A DNA stretch of 64,000 bases, taken from Niveibacterium sp. SC-1 (lineage in GTDB: Bacteria > Pseudomonadota > Gammaproteobacteria > Burkholderiales > Rhodocyclaceae). The DNA is taken from contig NZ_CP151275.1 in the NCBI RefSeq assembly GCF_038235435.1, positions 4,340,001 to 4,404,000 of the forward strand, given 5' to 3'. The position numbers were made by a program, and so were the translations under genes. The notes beneath the pieces are model-generated. The model worked only from the letters and a program-made list of their open reading frames with translations. It did not search any database and had not been told where the DNA came from. Shown piece by piece: positions 1 to 7,060 of the stretch. The first letter of the stretch is position 1. Each line of letters begins with the position of its first letter.

Positions 1-2
1 CG

Positions 3-1100
3 GCCCACCCCACGGTGAAGCTCCGATTCACCAGCCCGGGCACGCTCACCCATCTCTTGCATCCGAGCCTGGACGGCCTGGGCGAGGCCTATGTCGAAGG
101 GGACATCGACGTAGAAGGTTCGATCGACGAGGTGATGCACGTCGCGACCGAGCTCTCGGCCAGCGGCGGCGAGCTCGCTAGTCGTCCTGCGATCAAGCGC
201 GGACGGCATTCGCGCCAGCACGATGCCGAATCCATCGGCTACCACTACGACGTCTCCAACGACTTCTACCAGCGCTGGCTCGACGAGCAGATGGTCTATT
301 CCTGCGCTTACTTCCGCAGCGAGCACGACTCGCTGGAGGCGGCGCAGCTGCAGAAGATCGACCACATCCTCAACAAGATCCAGTTGAAACCGGGCGAGCG
401 CCTGCTCGACATCGGCTGCGGCTGGGGCGCGCTGGTGCTGCGCGCGGCGCAGAAGTACGGCGCGCGCTGCGTGGGTATCACGCTCTCGCAGAACCAGTAC
501 GCGCTCGCGTGCCAGCGGGTAGCGGCGGCGGGTCTGGAAGACCGCGTCGAAATCCGCATCCAGGACTACCGCGACGTCGACGGCCCCTTCGACAAGATCA
601 CCTCGGTGGGCATGTTCGAGCACGTGGGGCTGACCAACCTGCGCGCCTATTTCACCCGCATCCGCGAGCTGCTCGCCGATGGGGGCGTAGCGATGAACCA
701 CGGCATCACCTCCACCGATCCCGACTCGGGCGAGACGCCCTATGGCGGCGGCCGCTTCATCGATCGCTACGTCTTCCCCAACGGGGAGTTGCCGCATATC
801 GCGCTCACCCTCAAGGAGCTTGCCGCCGCGGGCCTGGAGGCGATGGACGTGGAGAACCTGCGCCTGCATTACGCACTGACCCTGGAGCACTGGAGCCAGC
901 GCTTTGAAGCCCGCGCCAACGAGCTGCGCGAGATGGTCGGCGACAAGCGCTTCCGCATCTGGCGCATCTATCTCGCCGGTTGTGCCTACGGCTTCCGTCA
1001 GAACTGGATGGCCCTCCACCAGATCGTGGCCTGCAAGCCGCACGCGAGCTTCCAGGCCCATCCGCTGCCGCTGACGCGCGACTACATGTATCCGCGCTGA
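3..1100 (+). CDS. cfa: Cyclopropane-fatty-acyl-phospholipid synthase, 5' end cut by window
   Basis: S-adenosylmethionine-dependent enzyme that adds a methylene bridge to unsaturated acyl chains of membrane phospholipids. The visible part is about 365 residues. A SAM-binding loop LDIGCGWGALV lies near residue 130 of the part starting at the GTG at 15, preceded by the family segment around YHYDVSNDFY and followed by GMFEHVG. The frame stays open to the left edge with no stop. The first visible residues already match the interior of the family's N-terminal domain, so the GTG at 15 is probably not the true start. The C-terminus is complete, and a strong hairpin terminator begins 22 bases after the stop, so this is the last gene of its transcript. 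Confidence 0.93.
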   Translation, partial: AHPTVKLRFTSPGTLTHLLHPSLDGLGEAYVEGDIDVEGSIDEVMHVATELSASGGELASRPAIKRGRHSRQHDAESIGYHYDVSNDFYQRWLDEQMVYSCAYFRSEHDSLEAAQLQKIDHILNKIQLKPGERLLDIGCGWGALVLRAAQKYGARCVGITLSQNQYALACQRVAAAGLEDRVEIRIQDYRDVDGPFDKITSVGMFEHVGLTNLRAYFTRIRELLADGGVAMNHGITSTDPDSGETPYGGGRFIDRYVFPNGELPHIALTLKELAAAGLEAMDVENLRLHYALTLEHWSQRFEARANELREMVGDKRFRIWRIYLAGCAYGFRQNWMALHQIVACKPHASFQAHPLPLTRDYMYPR

Positions 1101-1121
1101 AAGACGCGATCCGCAGCGATG

Positions 1122-1160
1122 CAAATGAAAACGGCGGGCCAAGCCCGCCGTTTTCATTTG
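1122..1160 (+). terminator. Intrinsic terminator after cfa
   Basis: A perfect 18-bp inverted repeat (1122-1139 with 1143-1160) closes on a 3-base loop. The GC-rich inner stem is flanked by A-rich and T-rich ends, the usual form of a factor-independent terminator. Confidence 0.9.
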
Positions 1161-1210
1161 TGCTCGGCCAAACCGGCGACCGACCGCGAAGAGAAAAATC
1201 GAAAAAGACG

Positions 1211-1240
1211 ACGCCCCCGGCAGCATGCATCCGGGGGCGT
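1211..1240 (-). terminator. Minus-strand intrinsic terminator
   Basis: A 10-bp perfect stem (1211-1220 with 1231-1240) has a 10-base loop. Read on the minus strand it is followed by a T-rich tract (complement of 1194-1207). It faces leftwards, so it would end a leftward transcript coming from 1250 or beyond, not cfa. Confidence 0.6.
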
Positions 1241-1251
1241 GGAGACCGGCC

Positions 1252-1350
1252 TTAGCGGGGGGCAGGCCGGTGAGCGGAGACAGCGTACTGGTGACGCAGG
1301 GCCAGCAGCCCCAAGGAGCGTCGCAGCAACGAGAGATGGACAGATTGCAT
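1252..1350 (-). CDS. Candidate 32-residue small protein or small-RNA transcript
   Basis: A short leftward frame from an ATG at 1350 to a TAA at 1252 encodes a basic, Leu/Arg/His-rich peptide with a central LLRRSLGLLALR segment. I do not recognise it, and no convincing ribosome-binding site is visible. The main support is position: its stop lies 11 bases before the minus-strand terminator at 1211-1240, so a leftward transcript ends here. It may be non-coding. Confidence 0.22.
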   Translation of the reverse strand: MQSVHLSLLRRSLGLLALRHQYAVSAHRPAPR

Positions 1351-1526
1351 GCGTCTCAAACGACGCCGGGACAGACGGCGTCGCCTTGCCTGCAGCGAAA
1401 TCCGTGCCGAGCGCGGTCTGTCCCTCTTGGCGTCAGTCAGCGCACGCAGAAGCAGCGGCGGTGCGGCTATGCGTGTGCGGCAAGAGGCCCCTTCCGTAGC
1501 CCCCGCGGGGACCGGGGCCCCATTCA

Positions 1527-1543
1527 CGCACCAAGTCTGTGCG
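1527..1543 (+). promoter_or_regulatory. Candidate NtrC enhancer site
   Basis: The sequence CGCACCAAGTCTGTGCG has arms GCAC and GTGC separated by 7 bases, the layout of the NtrC consensus (GCACCA-N3-TGGTGC). It lies about 135 bases upstream of the sigma-54 promoter at 1676, a normal enhancer distance. This is a pattern match only. Confidence 0.5.
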
Positions 1544-1675
1544 CGCCCCCTTTGACCAGCCTCAGTGCGGTGCGCGGCCGGAGCATGACGGCACGGTGCC
1601 GGGCGACGGAGTGAAAGGGCTCCGGCGGCGAGGACCGCGGTCTTCGCCCCGGATTCACGCATGCGCAGATCGGTA

Positions 1676-1691
1676 TGGCACCGCTCTTGCT
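1676..1691 (+). promoter_or_regulatory. Sigma-54 (RpoN) promoter of the guanidine operon
   Basis: TGGCACCGCTCTTGCT carries the invariant GG and GC dinucleotides exactly ten bases apart, as in the -24/-12 consensus (TGGCAC-N5-TTGCW). Initiation would fall near 1701, about 30 bases before the riboswitch. Sigma-54 control with an NtrC-like site upstream fits a nitrogen-scavenging operon. Confidence 0.75.
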
Positions 1692-1732
1692 AATTCCCCG
1701 GCCATGAGAGGGGCAACGCATCGCCGCTGCTT

Positions 1733-1860
1733 CTTCAAGGGGAACTAGGGTTCCGACTGTCTGCAAGGCAGTGCCTGGTCCGAGAGTTCCCGGTCTTCAC
1801 GGCGCATCGCGCCCTCGAAGGCTCCACGGAGGGACAAAAGCCCGGGAGGATCGCTTGGAA
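1733..1860 (+). promoter_or_regulatory. Guanidine-I (ykkC subtype 1) riboswitch
   Basis: The leader contains the hallmark conserved blocks of the guanidine-I aptamer in order: CTAGGGTTCCG at 1745-1755, CTGGTCCGAGAG at 1775-1786 and GGGACAAAAGCCCGGGAGGA at 1831-1850. A P1 helix can be drawn between about 1733-1739 and 1853-1859. This class binds guanidinium and turns on guanidine transport and degradation genes, which is what follows. I see no U-tract terminator between the aptamer and the ATG at 1905, so control may be at translation initiation or Rho-dependent; that part is inference. Confidence 0.92.
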
Positions 1861-1904
1861 TAGCGCCTCTCGTGCCCGTGAACCTCACCGCCCAGGAGTC
1901 TTCG

Positions 1905-2957
1905 ATGCGCCAGTCCCCGATCCGTGCCGGGTCCCCCGCCACCGCATTCCTCGCCCGTCTCCGTCATTTCCCGCGCCGCATTTTGCAGACGGGCGCACAG
2001 TTGGGTACAGCGCTCGCCATCGCGGCCGGCGCGCTCACCGCTGCGCCGGCCCAGGCCGAAGTGAAGGTCGGTGTCTCCGACTGGCCGGGCTGGGTCGCCT
2101 GGTACGTCGCCGAGCAGAAGGGCTTCTTCAAGAAGCACGGCGCCGATGTGAAGCTGGTGTGGTTCGCCAACTACACCGACTCGATCTCGGCGCTCTCCTC
2201 GGGCCAGCTCGACGCCAATTCGCAGACCTGGTCCGACACGCTGGGGCCACTCGCCAAGGGCCTGCCGCTCAAGGTCGTGCTGACCAACGACAACTCCGCC
2301 GGCAACGACGCGGTGATGGTGAGCCCCAAGATCAAGAGCTTCGCCGATCTCAAGGGCAAGACCGTCGCGCTGGAGCAGTTCTCCATCTCGCACTTCGTGC
2401 TCGCCACGGCGCTCGCCAAGAACGGCATGACGCAGAAGGATGTGAAGGTGGTGAACCTCGCGGCCGGCGACGCCGCCGCGGCCTTCCTCTCCGGCCGCGT
2501 GGATGCGGCGGTGGTGTGGAACCCCTGGATCCACCAGATCGAATCCAGCGGCAAGGGCCGCGCGCTCTTCACCTCCAAGGACATGCCAGGCCTGGTGCCC
2601 GACCTGCTGGTAGCACAGGAGAAGTCCCTCAAGGCCAAGCGCAAGGACTTCGTCGGTATGACCAAGGCCTGGTACGACACTGAGAAGTTCATCCGTGAGC
2701 AACCGGATGAGGCGGTGAAGATCATGTCCAAGGTCGTCGGCCTCAAGCCCGAGGACTACAAAGTATTCCTGCCCGGTACCCGCTTCTTCGACCAGAAGGC
2801 CAACCTCGACGCGCTGGGCGCGGCCTCCAGCCCGACCTCCCTGCTCTCGGTGGGCCCGACGATCGCCAAGTTCCTCGCCGAGAACAAGTTGATCGAAGGC
2901 ACGCCGGACTTCGCCAAGGGCGTGGACGCCTCGGTCGCCGCAGAAGCCGCGAAGTAA
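1905..2957 (+). CDS. ABC transporter substrate-binding protein, probable guanidine importer
   Basis: Periplasmic binding protein of the NitT/TauT (SsuA/NMT1-like) family, 350 residues. I chose the ATG at 1905 because AGGAG at 1894-1898 sits six bases upstream; an in-frame GTG at 1872 has no such support. The N-terminus is a long signal peptide ending APAQA before EVKVGVSDWPGW, the start of the mature ligand-binding fold. It is the first gene after the guanidine-I riboswitch and is followed by its permease and ATPase. The family is often annotated as nitrate, sulfonate or taurine transport. The riboswitch and downstream enzymes argue that the ligand here is guanidine, but binding is not provable from sequence. 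Confidence 0.88.
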   Translation: MRQSPIRAGSPATAFLARLRHFPRRILQTGAQLGTALAIAAGALTAAPAQAEVKVGVSDWPGWVAWYVAEQKGFFKKHGADVKLVWFANYTDSISALSSGQLDANSQTWSDTLGPLAKGLPLKVVLTNDNSAGNDAVMVSPKIKSFADLKGKTVALEQFSISHFVLATALAKNGMTQKDVKVVNLAAGDAAAAFLSGRVDAAVVWNPWIHQIESSGKGRALFTSKDMPGLVPDLLVAQEKSLKAKRKDFVGMTKAWYDTEKFIREQPDEAVKIMSKVVGLKPEDYKVFLPGTRFFDQKANLDALGAASSPTSLLSVGPTIAKFLAENKLIEGTPDFAKGVDASVAAEAAK

Positions 2958-3005
2958 GCGCCCCGCGAGCTAACCCGCAAGCAGCCGCCCCTCGTAGAAC
3001 CCAAC

Positions 3006-3027
3006 GGTCCGCGCACGTGCGCGGACC
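3006..3027. repeat. Intercistronic palindrome
   Basis: A 22-base perfect palindrome (GGTCCGCGCAC and its complement) lies between the binding-protein and permease genes. There is no T-tract, so it is not a typical terminator. Such hairpins commonly stabilise the upstream binding-protein mRNA relative to the membrane genes; that role is inferred. Confidence 0.6.
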
Positions 3028-3056
3028 CCGCAGCCTCGTTCCCGGGACGCCCCGCC

Positions 3057-3884
3057 ATGAAAGCCTTTGTCGCCACCACCATGCCCGTCCGCAAGCCACC
3101 ACTCTGGCGCGTGCGCGGCACGATCACGCCCCGCCAGTACTGGTTGCTCGCCGCCGCCGGCCTGGTCGTTCCGCTCTTGCTGTGGTGGTTGCTCGCCACC
3201 TTCGGCGGTGTCGAACGCGTGTTCCTGCCCGCCCCGCAGGATGTGGTCACCCGCATCGTTACCTGGTGGCGCGATGACAATCTCGCCGGCGACATCGGCA
3301 TCAGCGTCTACCGCGTGGTCGCAGGCTGGGCGCTCTCCGCCCTGATCGCGCTGCCGTTGGGACTGATGATCGGCAGCTACCGTCCGGTGCAGGCCTTGCT
3401 CGAACCGCTCACCGACTTCATCCGCTACATGCCCGCTGTCGCTTTCATCCCACTCTGCATGCTGTGGGTCGGCATCGACGAAGGCTCGAAGATCTCGATC
3501 ATCTTCATCGGCACCTTCTTCCAGATGGTGCTGATGGTGGCCGAGGACGTGCGCCGCGTGCCGATGGCGCAGATCGAGGCCGCGCAGACCATGGGCGCGA
3601 CCCGCACCGAACTGATCGAGAAGGTGATCCTGCCCTCGGCCAAGCCGGCCCTGGTGGACACCTTGCGCGTGACCATGGGTTGGGCCTGGACCTACCTCGT
3701 GGTGGCCGAACTGGTGGCCGCGAACTCGGGTCTGGGTTACGCCATCCTCAAGGCGCAACGCTTCCTGCAAACCGACAAGATCTTCGCCGGGATCATCCTG
3801 ATCGGCGCGATCGGTCTGGTGATCGACCAGTGCTTCCGCTTCGCGCACCGCCGCGCCTTCCCCTGGCTGAGCGCACGCAACTGA
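3057..3884 (+). CDS. ABC transporter permease (NitT/TauT type), probable guanidine importer
   Basis: Inner-membrane subunit of 275 residues with about six hydrophobic segments, the first near residues 28-48. The cytoplasmic EAA loop that docks on the ATPase is visible as EAAQTMGATRTELIEKVILP near residues 179-198. Length and layout match SsuC/TauC-type BPD_transp_1 permeases. It follows the binding protein by 99 bases, including a palindrome, and precedes the ATPase by 18 bases, so the three form one transporter in the guanidine operon. Confidence 0.9.
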   Translation: MKAFVATTMPVRKPPLWRVRGTITPRQYWLLAAAGLVVPLLLWWLLATFGGVERVFLPAPQDVVTRIVTWWRDDNLAGDIGISVYRVVAGWALSALIALPLGLMIGSYRPVQALLEPLTDFIRYMPAVAFIPLCMLWVGIDEGSKISIIFIGTFFQMVLMVAEDVRRVPMAQIEAAQTMGATRTELIEKVILPSAKPALVDTLRVTMGWAWTYLVVAELVAANSGLGYAILKAQRFLQTDKIFAGIILIGAIGLVIDQCFRFAHRRAFPWLSARN

Positions 3885-3902
3885 GGACGCCACTGAGAGC
3901 GA

Positions 3903-4745
3903 ATGACCATGACGACCAAGATCCAGATCCGCAACGCCAACAAGATCTTCGGAGAAGGCAAGAACGCCGTTCACGCGCTGCAGAACGCCAGCCTCGACAT
4001 CGCGCAGAACGAGTTCATCACCTTCGTCGGCGCCTCCGGCTGCGGCAAGTCCACCCTGCTGCGCATGATCGGCGGCCTGGAGACGCTCTCGTCCGGGAGC
4101 ATCCAGATCGACGGCAAGGAGATCGCCGGCCCCGGCATCGACCGCGCGATGGTCTTCCAGCACTACGGCCTCTACCCCTGGCTCACGGTGCGCGAGAACA
4201 TCCGCTTCTGCCGCCAGCTCAAGGCCTACCGCAAGGACCTCGACTCGCCTTCGGTCGAAGCCGCCTCCGGCCGCGCCGACGCGCTGCTCCGGCTCATGGG
4301 CCTGGAAGCCGCGGCGCAGTCCTATCCCAACCAGCTCTCCGGCGGCATGCAGCAGCGCGTCGCGATCGCCCGCGCCCTCATGGGCCGGCCCGAGATCGTG
4401 CTGATGGACGAGCCCTTCGGCGCACTCGACGCGCAGACCCGCGAGGTGATGCACGACCTCACCTGTGCCGTGCACAAGATCGAGCGCGCCACCATCGTCT
4501 TCGTCACCCACGACGTGGAGGAAGCGATCTACCTCGGCGACCGCGTGGTGCTGATGGCGCCGCGCCCGGGCCGGATCGACACCATCTACGACGTGCCCCT
4601 GCCTGCGAAGCGGCACAAGGACATGAAACACAGCCCCGAATTCCTCAAGCTCAAGCTCGAGATCCTCGACCGCATCCGCGAGACCTCGGGCATGAAGACC
4701 GACCTCGAACAGCTCGAACGCCTCTCCGCCGGCGCGGCCGCGTAA
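3903..4745 (+). CDS. ABC transporter ATP-binding protein (NitT/TauT type), probable guanidine importer
   Basis: Cytoplasmic ATPase of 280 residues powering the importer. Walker A is GASGCGKST (about residues 43-51), the signature is LSGGMQQR, Walker B is [11 protein letters not shown], and the switch histidine lies in VTHDVEEA, so all catalytic motifs are intact. The family is SsuB/TauB-like. The start is taken at the first ATG; a second ATG two codons on is equally possible. The gene ends 31 bases before the first DUF1989 gene in the same operon. Confidence 0.92.
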   Translation: MTMTTKIQIRNANKIFGEGKNAVHALQNASLDIAQNEFITFVGASGCGKSTLLRMIGGLETLSSGSIQIDGKEIAGPGIDRAMVFQHYGLYPWLTVRENIRFCRQLKAYRKDLDSPSVEAASGRADALLRLMGLEAAAQSYPNQLSGGMQQRVAIARALMGRPEIVLMDEPFGALDAQTREVMHDLTCAVHKIERATIVFVTHDVEEAIYLGDRVVLMAPRPGRIDTIYDVPLPAKRHKDMKHSPEFLKLKLEILDRIRETSGMKTDLEQLERLSAGAAA

Positions 4746-4776
4746 GCGCCCGCCTTCAAGCCTGAGATCACCCGCT

Positions 4777-5580
4777 ATGGACTCCTTCACCGACATTCCC
4801 GCCAACCCGCCCGTGAGCGATCCGGTCGACCTGCCCGCCGTGTGGAAGCGCTTCGCGCCCGCCCTGCCGGCCGACAAGATCATGTTCTCCGAGATCGTGC
4901 CCGGCGGCGGCCACTGGTCCTACGTCATGCCGCGCGGCAGCGCGCTGCGCTTCGTCGCGCTGGAAGCTGGCGCCAACCTTTCCGTGGTGCTCTATTCGGC
5001 GCGCGAGAAGTTGGAGCGCTACAACATGCCCGACTCGCTCAAGGCCCAGCACACCGCGCACTACACCCGCGGCCACACCCTGATGAGCGACATGGGCCGC
5101 TCGCTCGCCTCGATCACCGCCGACAGCCTCGGCTGGCACGACCCGCTGGGCGCCCTGCTCGACACCGAAATGATGCGCAGGAAGTACGGCGAGCAACGCT
5201 TCGAAGCGCATCGCAATGCGATGCATCGCTCGGGCAAGGACGGCCTTCTCATCGAGATCGGCAAGTACGGCCTCACCAAGCGCGATCTCGTCGCGCCGGT
5301 GAACCTCTTCAGCAAGGTGAGCGTCGACGCCGAAGGCCGCTTCGCCTTCGCGCCGGAACACAGCAAGGCCGGCGACACCGTCGAACTGCGCTTCGACATG
5401 GACGTGCTGATCGCCTACTCCAGTGCCCCGCATCCGCTCGACCCCTCGCCCACCTACGCCGCGAAGAAGATCGGTCTGGCCGCCTGGCGCTGCGGCGCCG
5501 CGCCCGCCGACGACTACAACCGCCGCTTCCGCCCCGAATGCGCGCGCGCGATCCACAACGCCGACATGCAATACCTGTGA
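4777..5580 (+). CDS. Carboxyguanidine deiminase subunit (DUF1989, urea carboxylase-associated protein)
   Basis: DUF1989 protein of 267 residues, one of two consecutive 'urea carboxylase-associated' genes here. Published work on guanidine assimilation showed that such pairs form carboxyguanidine deiminase (CgdAB), which converts carboxyguanidine to allophanate plus ammonia. Visible family blocks include [12 protein letters not shown] near residue 47, [29 protein letters not shown], and [17 protein letters not shown]. It shares the fold and motif order with the next gene and is probably its heteromeric partner. I am not certain which of the pair is called CgdA and which CgdB, so no symbol is given. 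Confidence 0.85.
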   Translation: MDSFTDIPANPPVSDPVDLPAVWKRFAPALPADKIMFSEIVPGGGHWSYVMPRGSALRFVALEAGANLSVVLYSAREKLERYNMPDSLKAQHTAHYTRGHTLMSDMGRSLASITADSLGWHDPLGALLDTEMMRRKYGEQRFEAHRNAMHRSGKDGLLIEIGKYGLTKRDLVAPVNLFSKVSVDAEGRFAFAPEHSKAGDTVELRFDMDVLIAYSSAPHPLDPSPTYAAKKIGLAAWRCGAAPADDYNRRFRPECARAIHNADMQYL

Positions 5581-5594
5581 GCCGGAGCCACGCC

Positions 5595-6254
5595 ATGACC
5601 GCCACCGCCACCCGCATCGTCGAAAGCCCGTTGCGCGCCGAGCTCGCCGCGCAACGCATCCGCCAACCCGCCGGCGAACCCTGGCTGGGCGAACTCAAGC
5701 GCGGCCAGACCCTGCGCATCGTCGACCTCGAAGGCAACCAGGCCGCCGACATCATCTTCTACAACCGCCACGACCTCGCCGAGCACTACAGCGCCACCGA
5801 CACCATGCTGCACCAGGGCGGCATCTACCTCACCACCGGCTCGGTGCTGATGAGTAACGACGGCCGCCCCATGCTCACCATCGTCGCCGACACCTGCGGC
5901 CGCCACGACACCCTCGGCGGCGCCTGCGCGGCCGAGAGCAACACCGTGCGCTACGCGCTGCAGAAGAAATTCATGCACTCGTGCCGCGACAACTATCTGC
6001 TCGCCCTCCAGCACGCGGACGTCGGGCTGACGAAGCGCGACCTCGTGCCCAACGTCAATTTCTTCATGAACGTACCGGTCACCGAGGACGGGGATCTGAA
6101 GTTCGATGACGGGGTGTCGGGGGCGGGGAAGTACGTGGAGTTGCGGGCGGAGATGGATGTGTGGGTGCTGCTTTCGAACTGCCCGCAGTTGAATAACCCG
6201 TGCAATGCGTATAACCCGACGCCGGTGGAGTTTTTGATTTGGGATGCAGCGTGA
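5595..6254 (+). CDS. Carboxyguanidine deiminase subunit (second DUF1989 protein)
   Basis: DUF1989 protein of 219 residues. The ATG at 5595 is preceded by GGAG at 5583-5586 and lies 14 bases after the previous stop; the same frame is open further upstream but overlaps the preceding gene. Family blocks include [50 protein letters not shown] and [16 protein letters not shown]. Conserved Cys and His residues in the second and fourth blocks are plausible metal or catalytic ligands. It partners the preceding gene and is followed by an 800-base gap carrying an inverted-repeat element before the carboxylase gene. Confidence 0.86.
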   Translation: MTATATRIVESPLRAELAAQRIRQPAGEPWLGELKRGQTLRIVDLEGNQAADIIFYNRHDLAEHYSATDTMLHQGGIYLTTGSVLMSNDGRPMLTIVADTCGRHDTLGGACAAESNTVRYALQKKFMHSCRDNYLLALQHADVGLTKRDLVPNVNFFMNVPVTEDGDLKFDDGVSGAGKYVELRAEMDVWVLLSNCPQLNNPCNAYNPTPVEFLIWDAA

Positions 6255-6324
6255 TGCGGCTTGTCGCCGCTCTTTCGTTGCCGTCCTCCGCGCGCATGGC
6301 GCTTGCGGATGCGTGTGTTGGCCG

Positions 6325-6935
6325 GGGTCCCGCCCCCGGCGGGCGTCTTACTTTCTTTGCTTCGCCAAAGAAAGTAAGCAAAGAAAGGCGACCCCGCCGC
6401 GCCGCCGCGCTGCGCGCGGTCCCCTGCGCTATTCGGTCTGCCAGGATGGCTGCGCAACTCGCCCTTTTGGCGCTACGCGCCAACGGAGCTCGGACAGTGC
6501 TCGCCAGCGCGCTTCGCGCGCAACCTGGCAGCCCTGCGTTGCTCGGCGACGCAGAGGGGAATGAACGTCAAGGACGTCGCCGCTCGACCGTCGAGCGGGT
6601 CGAAGTAACGCAACCGCACGACGCCCACCAAGGCGTTCATCACATCGAGTCGTTCCGCGTTGACGCCTTTGACCTTCCCTCCCCTCTGACCGCGCCGAGC
6701 AGCGCAGCAAGGCCGGGCTGCGCGCGCAGCGCGCTGGCGAGCACTGTCCGAGCTCCGTTCGTTTGCAGCTTCATCGCAAACGAAAAGGGCGAGTTGCGCA
6801 GCCACCCGGACTTGCGAGCAGCGCAGGGAACCACGCGCAGCGTGGCGCGATCAGCGGGGTCGCCTTTCTTTGCCTACTTTCTTTGGCGAAGCAAAGAAAG
6901 TAGGTCGCCCGCCGGGGCGAACTCCCGGCAAACCC
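6325..6935. repeat. Large inverted-repeat element inside the guanidine operon
   Basis: Two arms of about 230-245 bases (about 6325-6565 and 6690-6935) are imperfect inverted copies of each other around a ~125-base spacer. Shared blocks include a local hairpin (TACTTTCTTTG, loop CTTCGC, CAAAGAAAGTA) at the outer end of each arm, GGCGACCCC, GGCTGCGCAACTCGCCCTTTT and CGGAGCTCGGACAGTGCTCG. No transposase or plausible gene lies inside; open frames here are only repeat translations. The unit resembles intergenic repeats I remember from Xanthomonas and Rhodocyclales genomes, which I cannot verify here. It fills most of the 6255-7060 gap and could form a very long RNA hairpin in the operon mRNA. Confidence 0.8.
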
Positions 6936-7060
6936 ACGACTGACCAACCGACACGCGCCTTAGAACCGCGCGAGCCGGACAGCACAGCGAGGGGACGACC
7001 CCTCGTCACAGCAAAGCCATACCCAGGTCGGGACGACCCGCCACCAACGAGGCCACCACC

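Noticed and set aside
1255..1662. Longer minus-strand frame (136 codons) upstream of the small 32-codon candidate
   Set aside because: It has Arg/Ala-rich low-complexity content with no motif and spans the NtrC-like site; only the last 32 codons have positional support.
6429..6943. Several open frames inside the inverted-repeat element
   Set aside because: They translate the repeat itself in various frames, contain no known domain, and appear in both arms.
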